NCBI RefSeq assembly: GCF_030272615.1
Contig: NC_081405.1
Location: 19,736,547-19,800,546 of the forward strand
Length of the DNA stretch: 64,000 nt
Origin: Cryptomeria japonica
Taxonomy: Eukaryota; Streptophyta; Pinopsida; Cupressales; Cupressaceae
Direction of reading: 5' to 3'
Shown here: piece after piece, positions 22,651 to 35,154 of the stretch
How positions within the stretch are numbered: the first letter of the stretch is position 1
How the letters are laid out: each line of letters starts with the position of its first letter
Notes under the pieces: generated by a model
What the model saw: only the letters and a program-made list of their open reading frames with translations
Told to the model about the DNA's origin: nothing
Database searches by the model: none
Made by a program: the position numbers and the translations under genes

Positions 22651-23878
22651 TGTTGGCATTTGATCATTTGATCTTAACCAATAATTGTTTGTTTGCTTGA
22701 TGCAACCAGTACATGTTTGATTAGATTATTGTATGATGACTATGTTGTATGTTGTCATTGATGGAGACTATGTTTTTGCAGTCATCAAAGTCCTATAGGT
22801 CAACTGGAAAGGCTTACCCGGTAAGCAGAGACAATTTTATCAAAACCGGTAATTAGGACTTTAACCGGTAAAAGACAGACAGAATAATATTCCAACAATC
22901 GGCACAAGAAATATATGAAGAGTGAGATAATGCAGTTTGACAACAACAATGAAGATTGGTAGATGAAGTTATGTTCATGACCGCACATGCCGATTCAATT
23001 AGATGAATGAGATTTGATTGACAGAGCAGGTATTGAGACTGAGACTTAACCAGTAGTGATGAAAATCACTCAGATCGGTAAAACAACACATAATTGGATT
23101 TGTTATGTCAGTGGCCGACATAACTAAGACATACAATGCAATATTGTCTAGATTCATTGAACCTAGGGAATTGTAACAAGGTTCTAGCTGACCTAATGAT
23201 TATTTTAAATGTGTGATGAATTATGAAAGGATATATGTGTATGAGCTTGAAAGTGTAAAAGATCATTAGAGAATTTTGTATTTCTGATAGTGTGATGATC
23301 AGAGGAGTTGAGAGATGAAGTCTATGTGATGTTGTAATGATTTGAAGCGGACCTTATCAGACACTGAAGGTGTTATACTGAGCTCATTTGTACTTGTTGT
23401 CTCTCTAACAGCTGCAGCAAGAAAATCCTCTTACAAGGTCACTCCTAACAGGGTGCAGTAAGATCCTAGCAGTTCTGATCATTAAATCCTCTAACCAGGT
23501 GACACATTAACTTGTGTTTGCAAATCCTAGTGACTTGGGTAGCTCCTAATAGGGATGGTCCTCACATGATTTTTTGTAAATCTCTTAACTGGGCTTAGTC
23601 ATTTCTAACCGGGTGTTGTAGACCTTAACCGGTCATATCTCTATACTACATATAGTGGATCTTTGTGGGTACCTACGCCCACCATGGTTTTTCCCAATTG
23701 GGTTTTCCATGTATAATCTCTTGTGTCATGTGGTTTATGCTTTATGTGGTGATTTCATACTTGGTGTTATTTTTTATATGCCTATTAAGTTTTAAGTTGG
23801 TGAAATTGATAATCAGATTTGTATTGTTTTTACTTGCACTGACTCACCCCCCCCTCTCAGTGCCTTATAAGTTCATCA
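22651..23878 (+). mobile_element. Solo LTR, copia-type, nested in gag
   Basis: TGTTGGCATTTGATC...AGTTCATCA, 1,228 bp, with a perfect 5-bp target duplication AGAGT at 22646-22650 and 23879-23883. It contains GGTTTTTCCCAATTGGGTTTTCCATG (23686-23711) and CACCCCCCCCTCTCAGTG (23846-23863). Repeated ACCGGT-type blocks (AACCGGTAA and variants) occur at 22820-23640. Confidence 0.93.
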
Positions 23879-23883
23879 AGAGT

Positions 23884-24330
23884 GTCAAAGTATGATAAAC
23901 CTTACAAGCCTAATCCTAAGTATAGATATCAGAAGAAGTGTTATTATGCTGTTGATGAAGGTGTGATAGATAATGAGTCTGAGAAAGGGAATTCAGAAGA
24001 TGAATTTGTATTCATTTCTATCAAGGAAGATGATATGGTATCTGTTGATTCTAAAGATGCATTGTTGAAGAGAAATATTTGGCTGCTAAGATTAAAGAGA
24101 AAGATGAATGGGTAGTTTATAGTGGTTGTTTACATCACATAATAGGTGATAAAGGTAAATTTGTGAATATGGAGAAGTATGATGGTAGTGTAGTGATATT
24201 TGGAGACAACAAAGCTTGTGTAATCCATGGTAGAGGTTCTATTTCTCTTGATGGTAAGCATAATACTGATGATATATTATATGTTTAAGGTTTAAAGCAT
24301 AATCTTTTGAGTGTTGGATAGATGGTTGAT
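23884..24330 (+). pseudogene. copia gag C-terminus and protease
   Basis: After the solo LTR the gag tail is acidic (DNESEKGNSEDEFVF). The protease follows near 24100: 'KDEWVVYSGCLHHIIGDKGK', where copia proteases normally have Asp-Ser-Gly-Cys. The catalytic Asp is Tyr here. It continues with 'GRGSISLDGKHNTDDILYV' and, beyond a stop, 'LKHNLLSVG'. A frame change separates the gag tail from protease at about 24080. Confidence 0.8.
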
Positions 24331-25300
24331 AAGGGATATGATTTACAGTTCAAGAATGGGAAATGTTAAATCTTGAATAGCTCTAGTATATAAATTGCAT
24401 CAGGAACTAAAACTAAAGGTAATATCTTTCATTTGAATGTTGGTGAGAAAAGATTTTTGATTGCTAAGATTGATGAAAGCTGGTTGTGTCATGTTAATTT
24501 TTATTGCATGGTTAAGATAAGTTTTACTCAAGTTGTTAGAGATCTGCCTAAGATAGTGAATCCTACTAATTTGGTGTGTAAAGAATGTCAATTAGATAAG
24601 CAAATGAGAATTTAATTTTAGAGAAAACAATTTACATCTAATGGGATATTATATCTTGTGCATACTGATTTGTGTGGTCCTTCTAAGGTGAGAAGCTTGT
24701 AGGGTGACAAATACTTTGTGTTGCTAATTGATGACTATTGTAGAATGATGTGGGTCACTTTTCTAAGGGATAAATCTGAAGCATTGGAGAAATTTAAAAT
24801 ATTCAAAGCTAGAGTGGAGATAGAGACATGATTGGAGATGAAGTGTCTAAGATTTGACAGAGGAGAGGAATTCACTTCTGATGAGTTTAATTCTTTTTGT
24901 GAAGAACGTGGAATTAGGAGATAGTTCTCAGCTCCATGAACCCCTCAACATAATGGAGTTGTTGGAAGGAAGAACAAAATTGTTTTGGATGCTGCTAGGA
25001 CTATGATGATTAAAGGAAATGTTCCGCATATCTATTGGAGAGAATTTGTTCGCACTGTTGTGTACACATTCAACTGTGTGCATATAAAAGATGATTTCGG
25101 TAAGATCCCTTATGAGTTATGGTTTGGTCATGTTCCTATAATTAGATATTTTAGAATCTTTGGAAGTAAATTTTATATCAAAAGAGATGAGGAAATAGGA
25201 AAATTTGATGCAAGATGTGATGAAGGAATCTTTTTGGGATATTCTACTAAGAGAAAGGCTACCAATGTTACAACAAAAGACTGAGAAAGATATTGGAAAG
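24331..25300 (+). pseudogene. copia integrase
   Basis: The zinc-binding HHCC region is degenerate (24433-24615, with 'VCKECQLDKQMRI'). The core is visible with 'VHTDLCGPSKV', 'YFVLLIDDYCRMMWVTFLRD', 'RGEEFTSDEFNSFCEERGI', 'PQHNGVVGRKNK' (usual Glu changed to Gly) and 'RTMMIKGNVPHIYWREFV'. It ends in 'FDARCDEGIFLGYSTKRKA'. Several stops. Confidence 0.85.
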
Positions 25301-25599
25301 TGCAAATGTGAAGGTTGATGAGTGTCATGAGAAGAAAATCAGAGCATGCAGATATGAATCTGATGATCGGGATGTTAATTCAAAGAAAGTGTAATTTCTG
25401 AGCGTGAAATAAAGTGATCCAAAAGAGATAGTAAACCCAGGTGATCTTGGTAGTGAAGAAGATCGAGAGACTGAAAATAAGAACAATCAAAAGACCCCCA
25501 GGTATGCAAGATTAAATGATTTAGAGAATCAAATTATTGGTGATTAAAATAAAGGTGTGATGACTAGGAGAAAAAATGTTGCTGAAGAGACATGTTTGG

Positions 25600-26645
25600 T
25601 ATCTAAAATGGAGCCTAAAGATGTTGTTGAAGCATGTAAAGATGAAAACTAGGTAAAAGCTATGGAAGAAGAGTTAAATCAGATTGAGAAGAACAATACA
25701 TGGGAACTTGTTCCGAGACCTAAAGGCAAGAATGTAATTGGTACTAAATGGGTATTCATGAATAAACTGAATGAAGTTGGATAATTTGTTAGAAATAAAT
25801 CAAGATTGGTATGTAAAGGATATTCACAAATGGAAGGTATTGATTTTTAGGAGACTTTTTCTCTAGTAGCTAGAATTGAAGTTGTTGGATTATTTCTTGC
25901 ATATGGTGCTCATAAGAATTTCAAGGTATATCATATGGATGTGAAGTCAACCTTTTTGAATGATGAGTTGGAAGAAGAAGTCTACATTGAACAACCAAAT
26001 GGATTTTCATTGATAGATGGAGGAGACATGGTATGCAGATTGAAGAAAGCATTGTATGGACTTAAACAAGCCCCTAGAGCCTGGTATGGCAGATTGGATA
26101 GGTATTTGATGAAGTTGGGATTCTGTAAAGGTACTGCTGATAGTAATTTATACTTCAAAATTGATAATGATAACCATTTTGATTGTTGAAGTTTTTGTTG
26201 ATGACATTATTTTTGGAGGAGATTATGATTTGGGTAAGAAGTTTGTTGATGATATGCAAAAAGAGTTTGAGATGTCTATGATAGGTGAGATAAAATTATT
26301 TTTGGGATTGCAAATTACACAGACTGATAAAGACATTTTTATATCCCAATCAAAACATGTGAAGGAATTGTTGAAGAAGTTTGGGCTAGATGACTCTAAA
26401 CCTGTTGGAACTCCTATGGTATTTGGTTGCAAGATGACAAAAGATGATGAATCTTTGAAGGATAATCAAACTTTGTATAGATCTATCATTGGTGGGTTGT
26501 TGTATTTGACTCAGACTAGACCAGATATTATGAATGTTGTATGTTTTGTTGTAAGATTCCAGGCAGATCCTAAGGAAAGTCATGTTACTGCTGTGAAAAG
26601 GATATTCAGATACTTGAAGGGAACAATTGATTATAGTTTGTGATA
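25600..26645 (+). pseudogene. copia reverse transcriptase
   Basis: Motifs in order: 'NNTWELVPRPKGKNVIGTKW', 'VYHMDVKSTFLNDELEEEVY', '[20 protein letters not shown]', then a frameshift at about 26160-26189, then 'VFVDDIIFGG' (catalytic DD), 'IGEIKLFLGLQI', 'YRSIIGGLLYLTQTRPDIMN' and 'VKRIFRYLKGTIDYSL'. Stops occur near 25650 and 25782. The best-preserved part of this element. Confidence 0.88.
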
Positions 26646-27148
26646 TTCGAAGAATGATGATTTCATCTTAAGTGCTTATATAAATGCTAATTGGGCAAGT
26701 GATGTAGATGACCAAAAGAGAACTACTAGTGGAGCATTCTTTTTGGGGAAGAAATTGTTCTCTTGAGCAAGTAAGAAGAAAAATGTTATCTCTTTATCTA
26801 CTATAGAAGCTGAATACGTTGTTGCTGCTAGCAACAGTACTCAGGTACTTTGGAAGAAGAAAATGCTGAAGGATATTATATTTATATATAATTAGCCTAC
26901 TATTATATATTGTGACAATTCAAGTGCTATCAATATTTCTAAGAATCCAGTGTTGTATTCTAAGACAAAACATATATCAATCAAGTTTCATTTCTTGAGA
27001 GAGAAGGTGAATGAGAAAGAATTTAGATTGGAGTATGTGTCTACAAAGGAATAGATTGCAGATATCTTTATGAAACCTTTGCCTACAAATACATTTGTAT
27101 ATCTGAGAGAGAAGTTAGGGGTGACTTCCCCTCTTGATGCGAACTAGG
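26646..27148 (+). pseudogene. copia RNase H
   Basis: Follows RT with 'NANWASDVDDQKRTTSGAFF', 'SLSTIEAEYVVAASNSTQVL', 'YCDNSSAINISKNPVLYSKT', 'HISIKFHFLREKVNEKEF', 'IADIFMKPLP'. The acidic residues of copia RNase H are largely present. Stops at 26641-26643, 26764-26766, 26893-26895 and 27052-27054 interrupt. The frame ends at 27146-27148. Confidence 0.85.
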
Positions 27149-27461
27149 TGCATTGAGTTGCATCAATATGGTGGACTTCATAGTCTTATCTTGACATTTG
27201 TATTGATGAGTGGGTTATACTACTCAGGGGGAGTCGTTAGTGTGTGGTTCAGTTGTTAGAGTGTGTGTCTAAGAGGGATAAAATATTTTTTTTCTTATGT
27301 GCCTTTTGCATTGGTGTTAAAGGGGGAGAGAAGCATGTGAAAAACCGTCCTATCTATCTAAGGTAGAGAGTTGTGCATGCGTGATCTCAAGGGGAGATTG
27401 TTGGAGTTGATTTCTTTCTTTACATTTATTGTTTTTCACATTCATATGTTTCCATCAATGC

Positions 27462-27473
27462 CAAAAGGGGAGA
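27462..27473 (+). promoter_or_regulatory. Polypurine tract of copia element
   Basis: AAAAGGGGAGAT immediately before the 3' LTR, in the context CAATGCCAAAAGGGGAGAT that is typical of plant copia elements. Confidence 0.8.
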
Positions 27474-27474
27474 T

Positions 27475-28810
27475 TATTGGATATTAGAGATGTTGGAATG
27501 TGTTGTTGTCATTGATGTCAACATATTCTTGTGTTCTTGTGCTTCGATGTTGCAGAGAGTTGGTTTGATTGATTTATTGTAGATATGTTGATGCAGATTT
27601 ATACATTTATAGATTAGTATCTTTAGTTAATTCAACATGATTTTCAATGTTCCAGAAGGTGATTTGATCAAGTTATGTGATTTGGTGTTGTGGCTGGAAT
27701 TTTTGTTGGTTTTCTATTGCAAAGTTGCGATTTCTAGTTTGTATTGCTCTGAAATTGATTCATTATGTTGTGTGGATTTAGGAGAGTGTTTGGGACATTC
27801 ATGTGTGTTCTCAGTTTAAGTGGTTCATGATTTGAAGCTTCACAAGGGTATCTTTTAGTTTGTCAGTTGGTTTTCTTGAGCTCTGGAAGGGAGTTGATGA
27901 TGATTCTAGTAGTCCAAGTTATTGCAGTTGTTGCAGAGGAATTCACATTTCTTGTTAGTGTTTCCAGATCATGTTCTATGTGTATTTTTTTTCCGTGTTG
28001 ATCATTGTGCGTGTTATTGAATATCTTATGGGTCTACTGGTATTCTTCGTGTTAGACGACTTTTTGGCAGACTCGATGGTTCTTGCATGTTGTGGATGAT
28101 CTTGGCACGATATTCGATAGTGTTGCATATTCAAGGATTTTATTTGGGTCCATGCTATGTCCTTGCCAACATTGTATTGGTCCGCATATGGATTTATGCA
28201 TCGTGTGATGTAATTTTATAACTAGGTCTTATGAGCTGAGCTGACCTTGAGATTAAGGTTGATGATTTTTATAAATAAGTGTAATATCCATGCAAGTTGT
28301 GTGTTTGCATTCTTTGAGAGTGTTGTATGTGAAAACAAGCAAATTGATCTTTTAGAAGAGTGTTGTAGTACAGAGGAGTGTTGCAGAGAAGACAATGTGC
28401 TTAACCAGAACTATAACCTGGCATTGGGAGATGCTATTTCTTTCAGTTCATGTAATCCGGATTGGTGTCCAATATTTGTAAGGCAGTGAGCCTTCCCTGA
28501 GATGTAGCCCTTTATTGTTTTTGAGAAATGATCTCTAGGTAGTGTGCATGAATACATGTGCATTCCCCATTATAATATTTACACATACTACTATAGAGTA
28601 TCATCATATTGTGGGTAGGTTCCTACCATGAGTTTTCCCTTAATCGGGTTTTACACATCAAAAATCTATGTGTTATGCATGTTGTTGATGTGGTGTTCAT
28701 ATTTGTTATTGATGTTCTTGATCAGATCTGAAGTTGAGGTTAATTTGTTTAAGTTTGGTGAAAAATGATTCACCCCCCCTCTCAGTTTTCTTGCATTGTT
28801 GTTGCCAACG
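27475..28810 (+). repeat. 3' LTR of copia element
   Basis: Homologous to 20393-21719 over its length. The first bases read TATTGGATATTAG (TG changed to TA) and the last CCAACG (CA changed to CG), so both LTR ends are mutated. Many substitutions relative to the 5' LTR indicate an old insertion. The 80-codon ORF at 28247-28489 is LTR sequence and not a gene. Confidence 0.9.
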
Positions 28811-28815
28811 AGAAG

Positions 28816-30900
28816 TATAAAAAAGACATGATGAAGTAAAGAGTATATCTAGATAATCTAATAATAAAAAATAACACTATGTTCTACTTTGTAACAAATA
28901 ACTTCAAATTGTATATGAAGTGTGGTCTAGACAATAAAGATCCGTATTCGTCCTTAAAGAGGAACATTTCAACCTACAATAAGATCTAGAAGGTTCTATT
29001 AGTAGGAGACTTTAATGTAGGGTAAATATGAAAATAAGTCAATACAATAGGAAATAATGAATATCCAAACGAGAACCCTCTTTGGATGATAGAATAAGAG
29101 ATTGGCAATGGGCTAGAGTCTTGAAAGATACATAAGGAACCATCACACACTTTGGAGAAGAGTTGCCACATTTATGCAACATTCACAACTTGCTCATTTG
29201 TAATTAGACAAGTAAAGGAGAGGATTTGAGAAAATAAACTTGTAAAACCTATAATGAGTTGGGTTTAGGTTACCATTTTATATGCTCACAAATGGTATAT
29301 CTAGAATAGAATCCTCTCTCATAGATCTTAAACCATATCACAATCCAAATTTTATAAATTTAATTACAAGGGGATAATCAATGCCATGAAAGAAATTGGG
29401 GGACATGAAATTAATCCCTACTCAAGGTAAATATCCTCTTGATTGAGGAAGATTAGAAATATTTGAAAACAACATTAATTAGAAATCAATAAGAAGAGGA
29501 TAGGAAGTGTGAGTCCAACATTTCTATAATCTTACTAAAAGTGAGAGGAAAAGAATTAAACCAAAAAGAATAAAATAAATGGCTTCCCACCAAACCCAAG
29601 ACATGACAAAAAATGTAAGAAACCATGGAGGAGGCTAAACAAATAACCAAACAAACCCTAAAAAAACTAAAAAATATATGAACAACCAATGAGAACCAAA
29701 AAAAGGATTATACAAGAAGTAGAAGGAAGGAGCTTATCTATTTAGGGAAACATGAACCAAAGAGATATTGGAGGGATATTTGCAAGGAAAAGCATATAGA
29801 AAGAACAACATAAAAAATTAATGGTTACAATATGTAGAACAATCATATGAATGTGAAAGTGAAAAAGATGCACCCTTGCAATTATTGGTAATAAAGAATT
29901 GTTCATGGTGGGATACATCATAAAAGTGCTTAAAAAGATTACAATAAGTAAAACTTGTGACATAAAAACTTGGGAAAAACATTTACAAGAGGGAATTGAA
30001 ATCCCAACATGAAAAAAAAATTAAAAAAATTAATGATGTCATTCAAAATAGTTTTCTAATAGAGTAGACATATAACTTGACCATGCCTTTTTTCAAAACT
30101 GGAGATGTAAAAAATCCCTCAAGCTATCATATTATCATGGTCAACTCTCTCTTTGTAAAACTTGTTAAGAGTACAATAGAATATAGAATTATCATTTGGA
30201 CAAAGAAACAAGAAAAGAGAGAAAAGGGGCAAGCAATTTTTGGATCCAAATACTCAACTATAGACCATTGTGCGATGCTTAGACACTTAGTTAAAATTAT
30301 TTGGGACAAAAAATAAGATGTGTGTTGTTGCTTTGTGGACTTCATGAAGGCTATTGAAAAGTTTCTAGTAGTAAATTATGGAGTAGAATGGAGGAGCTAG
30401 GATTGCCAATGCATTATAGGGTAGTAGTTCATAGATTGTATGAGCAAGTGAAGACTTAAATCAAAATAAAAGGAAGGTGTTCAATTGATTTAAGAGTGAT
30501 ATGGGCACCAAGTAGGGTTTTACTCTATCTTTGAATTTATTTAGGATATACATTAGTGAGATAGAAGGTTATATAAATAAATCTAGGGGAATATACTTGA
30601 CCAATTATGTGGTAAACTCTTACTCTATGTCGATGATATAGTTCTAATGGTGGAGACAACCTAAGCTTTAAGAGCACTTGTAAGATATAGAGCTATTTTT
30701 GTAAAGGTGTAGGGATATATAATAACATTAAAAAAATCAATTTTTTTTTTTGATGAAGTAGAAGAATAATCACTTAAACTTCTAACTTGAAGGAGAGTCT
30801 CTTGAAATTTTATCAAAATACATGTATCTTGGCCTTGATTTTCACAATGAACTCAATTAAGACACATAAAATTTTAAAAAAAATATAGGGGATGGATAGA
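28816..30900 (+). pseudogene. LINE (non-LTR retrotransposon) remnant
   Basis: An endonuclease motif remnant (KVLLVGDFNVG near 28988-29020) is followed by RT motifs: 'SKYSTIDHCAMLRHLVKIIW' (30230-30305, the usual 'RSTIDHIFTLRQL' region), 'CCCFVDFMKAIEKF', 'MEELGLPMHYRVVVHRLYEQV' (30390-30450) and the 'LLYVDDIVLMVE' catalytic box near 30615-30655. Stops and frameshifts are frequent. The region is AT-rich and the ends are not defined. The longest open piece is 30077-30316. Confidence 0.75.
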
Positions 30901-31084
30901 TGTTTATATGCTTCAAAATAGATGTAGGAATGAAAGATCATGAGGGTCCTATTTGGTTTATATGGATACAAAATATAGGCTAGTAGCATCTATTCCTAGA
31001 GGATTTCCTATAGCATAGGGCTAGTAGGCCCAATGAGGCCACCTCACCCACCACATAGATCCTTTTCAGAATAGGGTGGGTGCA
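30901..31084. other. Spacer
   Basis: No recognisable feature between the LINE remnant and the two-copy repeat. Confidence 0.4.
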
Positions 31085-31577
31085 GACCACTTTAGGAGAG
31101 AAATTGGAGAAGAGAACCAAATTGTTGATTGCCAATAAGTAGCAACCTCTTACAAGTGCAAAGGTAAGTAAGGCTATAACATGTGAACATTCACCGGCAA
31201 GCAAGTGACTCATGCACAGTCACCGGTATCTAGTACACCGAAAGGATATAATGATCACCGACACTTGGAATGATATGGAAAACACTTGGTTATGTCGAAG
31301 ACATCATTTGGACATCTTGTCTTGGAGTTTTGTTTATGTAGACCACTTTAGGAGAGAAACTGGAGAAGAGAACCAAATTGTTGATTACCAATAAGCAGCA
31401 ACCTCTTACAAGTGCAAAGGTAAGTAAGGCTATAATTAGCAAACATTCATCGGCAAGCAAGTGACTCATGCACAGTCATTGGTATCTAGTACATCGGCAG
31501 GATATAATGATCATCGACACTTGGAATGATATGGATAAGACTTGGTTATGTCAAAGACATCGTTTGGACATCTTGTT
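31085..31577. repeat. Two-copy tandem repeat, period about 256 bp
   Basis: GACCACTTTAGGAGAGAAA starts at 31085 and again at 31341. Both copies run through 'AACCAAATTGTTGATT', 'AGTGACTCATGCACAGTCA' and 'CACTTGGAATGATATGG' to the end of the second copy near 31577. They differ by scattered substitutions. Non-coding. Confidence 0.88.
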
Positions 31578-31914
31578 ACATTTGATCATAATTAAGTTTA
31601 ATTTGTAGATGCTAAATTTGAAATATTTTGACCATGTCCCCTTAAGACACATGTAATTAGGAAATGCACGTACAACCTATAATTTAGGCTTGTCCCCTTA
31701 AGCCACATACATCTGGAACTTTAAGCGCACCTAAGTGTAAGGTAAAGATCCTTATGAATCTTGCTTAGGTTATGAAGCTTGCCAGTGTCTTAAACAAATT
31801 CATCCATTTGGAAAATTTATTTATGCCATGGGTTTATTGTAATTCATATTCTCAATACATCTCATGACTGTAATGGGGATTGCATTCTATTTGTGCAGTC
31901 GATTTCAGAGTAAG

Positions 31915-32145
31915 TTAAAGCACCCACCCACCCAAGAGCCCACCTTGGCACCCAACCTAACACCCACGCATCCTGGAACCCAACCTGTGACCCACCTTGG
32001 AACCCACCCTAGCACCCACCCTATGACCCTCTTTGGAATCCACCCTAGCACGCACCCACCCTGGCACCCACCATGGAGCGCACCCTAGCACCCACCCACC
32101 TCGGCACCCACCCGAGAATGCACCTCAACACCCACCTTGGTGTAA
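31915..32145. repeat. CACCCACC-type minisatellite
   Basis: Degenerate tandem units of roughly 12-16 bp on the theme CACCCACCTTGGAAC / CACCCTAGCAC, strongly C-rich on the plus strand. The 74-codon ORF across it (Thr/His/Pro repeats) is a by-product. Confidence 0.85.
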
Positions 32146-32285
32146 ACAAAGGTGAGATATGCTACCACAACCAAAAAACTTGTCACAACACATGTGAAGC
32201 TTGAATCATTTCCATGGAATTCAAAATTTAAAATTTTATGTGAAAAAGGGCACACAAAATCCTCAACTTCAAGATTTGACTTAAA

Positions 32286-32420
32286 TTGTTAGAGCAATGT
32301 GTCTCTACTAAGCCTAATCTTTTGAGTGTTGGTCAATTAGCTGAAAAAGGATTTCAGTTACAATTCAAAAATGGAAAATGCAAAATCATGAATTGCTGCA
32401 AGCTAGAAGCAAGTTTGGAA
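32286..32420 (+). pseudogene. copia pol fragment (protease-integrase junction)
   Basis: Encodes TKPNLLSVGQLAEKGFQLQF followed by KNGKCKIMN, the conserved stretch after copia protease (compare LKHNLLSVG and 'DLQFKNGKC' at 24295-24365). The flanking sequence soon loses similarity. Confidence 0.75.
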
Positions 32421-32599
32421 GACTTCGGAGACCGGACTCTCGAAGTGAGGAAGACAAGGGAAGGAGCAAGGAACTTCAAAACCTTGGGGTTCCGGAGTTC
32501 CGGGATAGGAGAAAGGAGGGCTAGGAAAGGAACTAGGGAGAGAAACTTGTCACATAGGTGGTGTTATATGGTTACAAGATATAGGCTAGTGGAACATCA

Positions 32600-34633
32600 A
32601 ATGTGAGATGGAGAAAAATTAAAAAGATCTAGAATCTTAGATAATTAGTAGCAAGTTGTAGTTCCTTATGAAATTATTCGAGTAGAGGAAAGAAATTTCT
32701 CTTTAGAATCAATTGTTGTGACCAGGCTATTATGTTACTTGAAAAAGGTAAACAATTTGAAGATTGACAAATCACCTATGGATGCAAGAGATTAAAAGTT
32801 ATCAAAAAGGAATAAAATATAGATAAAATAAAATAAAAAATAGTTGAATAGATGGAAATTAGCCTTAAAAATTTTTCAAACCTTGACAAAGATAAAAAAA
32901 CACGTGAATCAAAAATTTAAAATAGTGATAAATATGAAGGAAGTAAACAAGTAGAAAATGATGACATTGTATGATAAGGTTCAACTTAGACTACCAACAA
33001 TATTATGGAAAATATTATATAGAAGGATAAAATTAAATGGAGAGAAGATAATAATTGTCCAAATAACTTCTAACTCCTATAGGCTTAGGTGTGAGATAGG
33101 CAAATGGATAACACCCAAAGAAGAATGGGAAGAAAAGGTTTGCATTTTTTTCATCATAGGACTAGTATAAGTAGAGGAACATTTCATTTTTAAATTCTCT
33201 AGATATAAGGAAATCCAAGTCAAATATTAAAAATATTAAAAGTTGAATCCCTCGTGTAACTATTTGGAAAAATTAGATCAAATGGTTTGGGAAAATTGCT
33301 AACCTAAATCAACAAGAGGAGAAGCCTTGTAAAGGACATGACATTTCCCATTAGCCTTTGAGTGGTTATAAAAAAATGATGCATTTGGTGGTCCCATAAA
33401 ACATTTTACTCTTGTAGATCTAATTAAAATTATATCATTTCAATATGTGTAATTTAAAAGATAAGAACACTACAAAGATCTAAAGAATTATTTCACATTT
33501 CCAATACTAGGGAATATCCATCTTGAACAGGCTCCTATGCCAATGTGATAGTGTAATATTATTAACCTAAATAAATAAATAAATTTATTTTTAATTAACA
33601 AGTGTTTTAGGTTTTATCTTTAAAATAGAAGATATGATTTTTTTATAAATATAAGTTAGCACGTTTTTAAAGTAAATTGTGTGAGTTATAGGTCAAGTTT
33701 ATGCGGTTACTTATCTACATTTATTATTTTTTTAGTTCTCATATAAATTTTGAATTAATCACAAAGGATAATTCAAAATCTATTCCTATAATGGTGGAGA
33801 TTCCATGGTTTATGGTTGAAAACAAGCTATTAAAAAATAGGATGCACTAAAATTATGTAAACATTGAATAGTGAAAAATATGTCGCATGGCTATACAAAT
33901 TTCCTTCTTTTTTGTTTTATGTTTCTCTCTATTTTTTTCCTCTTAAAATTTCCTTATTGGCACAATTTAATGATCAATTTTTATAGCTTAATATTGTTTA
34001 AATTAAATAAAAAATATTTAAAAAGTCATAAAATTAGTAGTTTCACAAAAGGCTTCTAGAAAATCTTAGTGGTGGCTACTAAATAAAATAAGCTAAGTAG
34101 TCACATGAGACATTTCTCTTACTATAAAAAAATAATTTATACAATTCATCATTAAAGCATTCTAACTCTTCTATTTTAAAATTAATTATGAAATATTATG
34201 TTGTGTTTTAAATTAAAAAAAAAGATAGACGAGGGTGAGGTGCTCATATAATTTGCAATAAAAGAAGAGGGTTTAGAAGGACTTGTGATTTCAATGTTTG
34301 ATGAAAATATACTACTTGTTATAGATTATCTAAATCAAGAGATGAAATCAAGAAGCAACATTTGAGTTTTTACATCTTAAGTCTTTAAACATCTACATTC
34401 TCAAGAAGTCATCACACATGGTCATATCCTCTTTGGCATTGTCTTATAATATTTATATAATAAAATTAGTTTGTTTAGGATGTGGTGTCATAAGAATATA
34501 AGGGGGCTTGTTGCATTCAAAACTACAAATAAAATATAAAATATTAGAAACTGGACCATGAGATATATGCAGGATGCCAAGGAAATTAGGTGGAGTATCA
34601 ACATGGGCGTGTGAATTTGAAAGTTTCTTAGGA
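32600..34633. other. AT-rich unclassified DNA
   Basis: Very AT-rich with short simple stretches. ORFs at 32958-33170, 33871-34059 and 34453-34659 have no recognisable domain. I see no gene. Confidence 0.5.
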
Positions 34634-35024
34634 CCATTAGAGTAAAATAGGAATATCACCTAATTAACTAATCAATCATTGAATAAATTAATCAAGTCCC
34701 ATGTTTACTTTATTACACTTAATCTAAAATTAGGAGTATTTTTCCAAAATTTAGGTCATGTTGTTTCATAGCATAGGAAGATGATACTTGTCATGATCCA
34801 ACTTAATCCTCACCTAGGGTTTCATCTAGGGTTTCTTTTTTCCTTAATAACATTCATTATTATACTTTATAATCATTCATATCCATAATAATGCAAAATC
34901 AAAATCATGATATATTTTTGGGATCAATTCTATTCTCAAGGTTGCATAACATAATTAATAGACTTTTTTCCTTAGATGTGATCTATGTTTTGGTCAACTA
35001 TGGGGTTCGCTATTAACTCCAACA
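34634..35024 (+). repeat. 5' LTR of decayed copia element
   Basis: Ends ...AACTCCAACA directly before a copia-like primer-binding site. The left boundary is set only by alignment to the 3' copy. Confidence 0.55.
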
Positions 35025-35038
35025 TGGTATTATAGCAC
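35025..35038 (+). promoter_or_regulatory. Degenerate primer-binding site
   Basis: TGGTATTATAGCAC, resembling the copia site TGGTATCAGAGC with substitutions, immediately after an LTR-like CCAACA end. Confidence 0.55.
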
Positions 35039-35154
35039 TAGAATTGTGACTTACTATCTTTTTTTTGTGAGATCTAGTCTTGATGAAAAAAGTGGCTCAT
35101 GATGGAGTAAAATGGGCATCACCATTGAGTCTAAAATTGTTAAACCCTTAGATC

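Larger units (their letters stand above)
20393..28810 (+). mobile_element. Full-length Ty1/copia element with nested solo LTR
   Basis: Two homologous LTRs (20393-21719 and 27475-28810, about 1.33 kb each) flank gag and pol in the copia order protease, integrase, RT, RNase H. A primer-binding site and polypurine tract are in place. Target duplications are GGAAG (20388-20392) and AGAAG (28811-28815), with one mismatch. The coding region has many stops, at least one frameshift in RT and a solo LTR inserted in gag, so the copy is old and inactive. It is separate from the copia remnant on its left. Confidence 0.92.

Noticed and set aside
28247-28489. ORF of 80 codons with many cysteines
   Set aside because: It is part of the 3' LTR of the copia element, and the homologous part of the 5' LTR does not keep it open.
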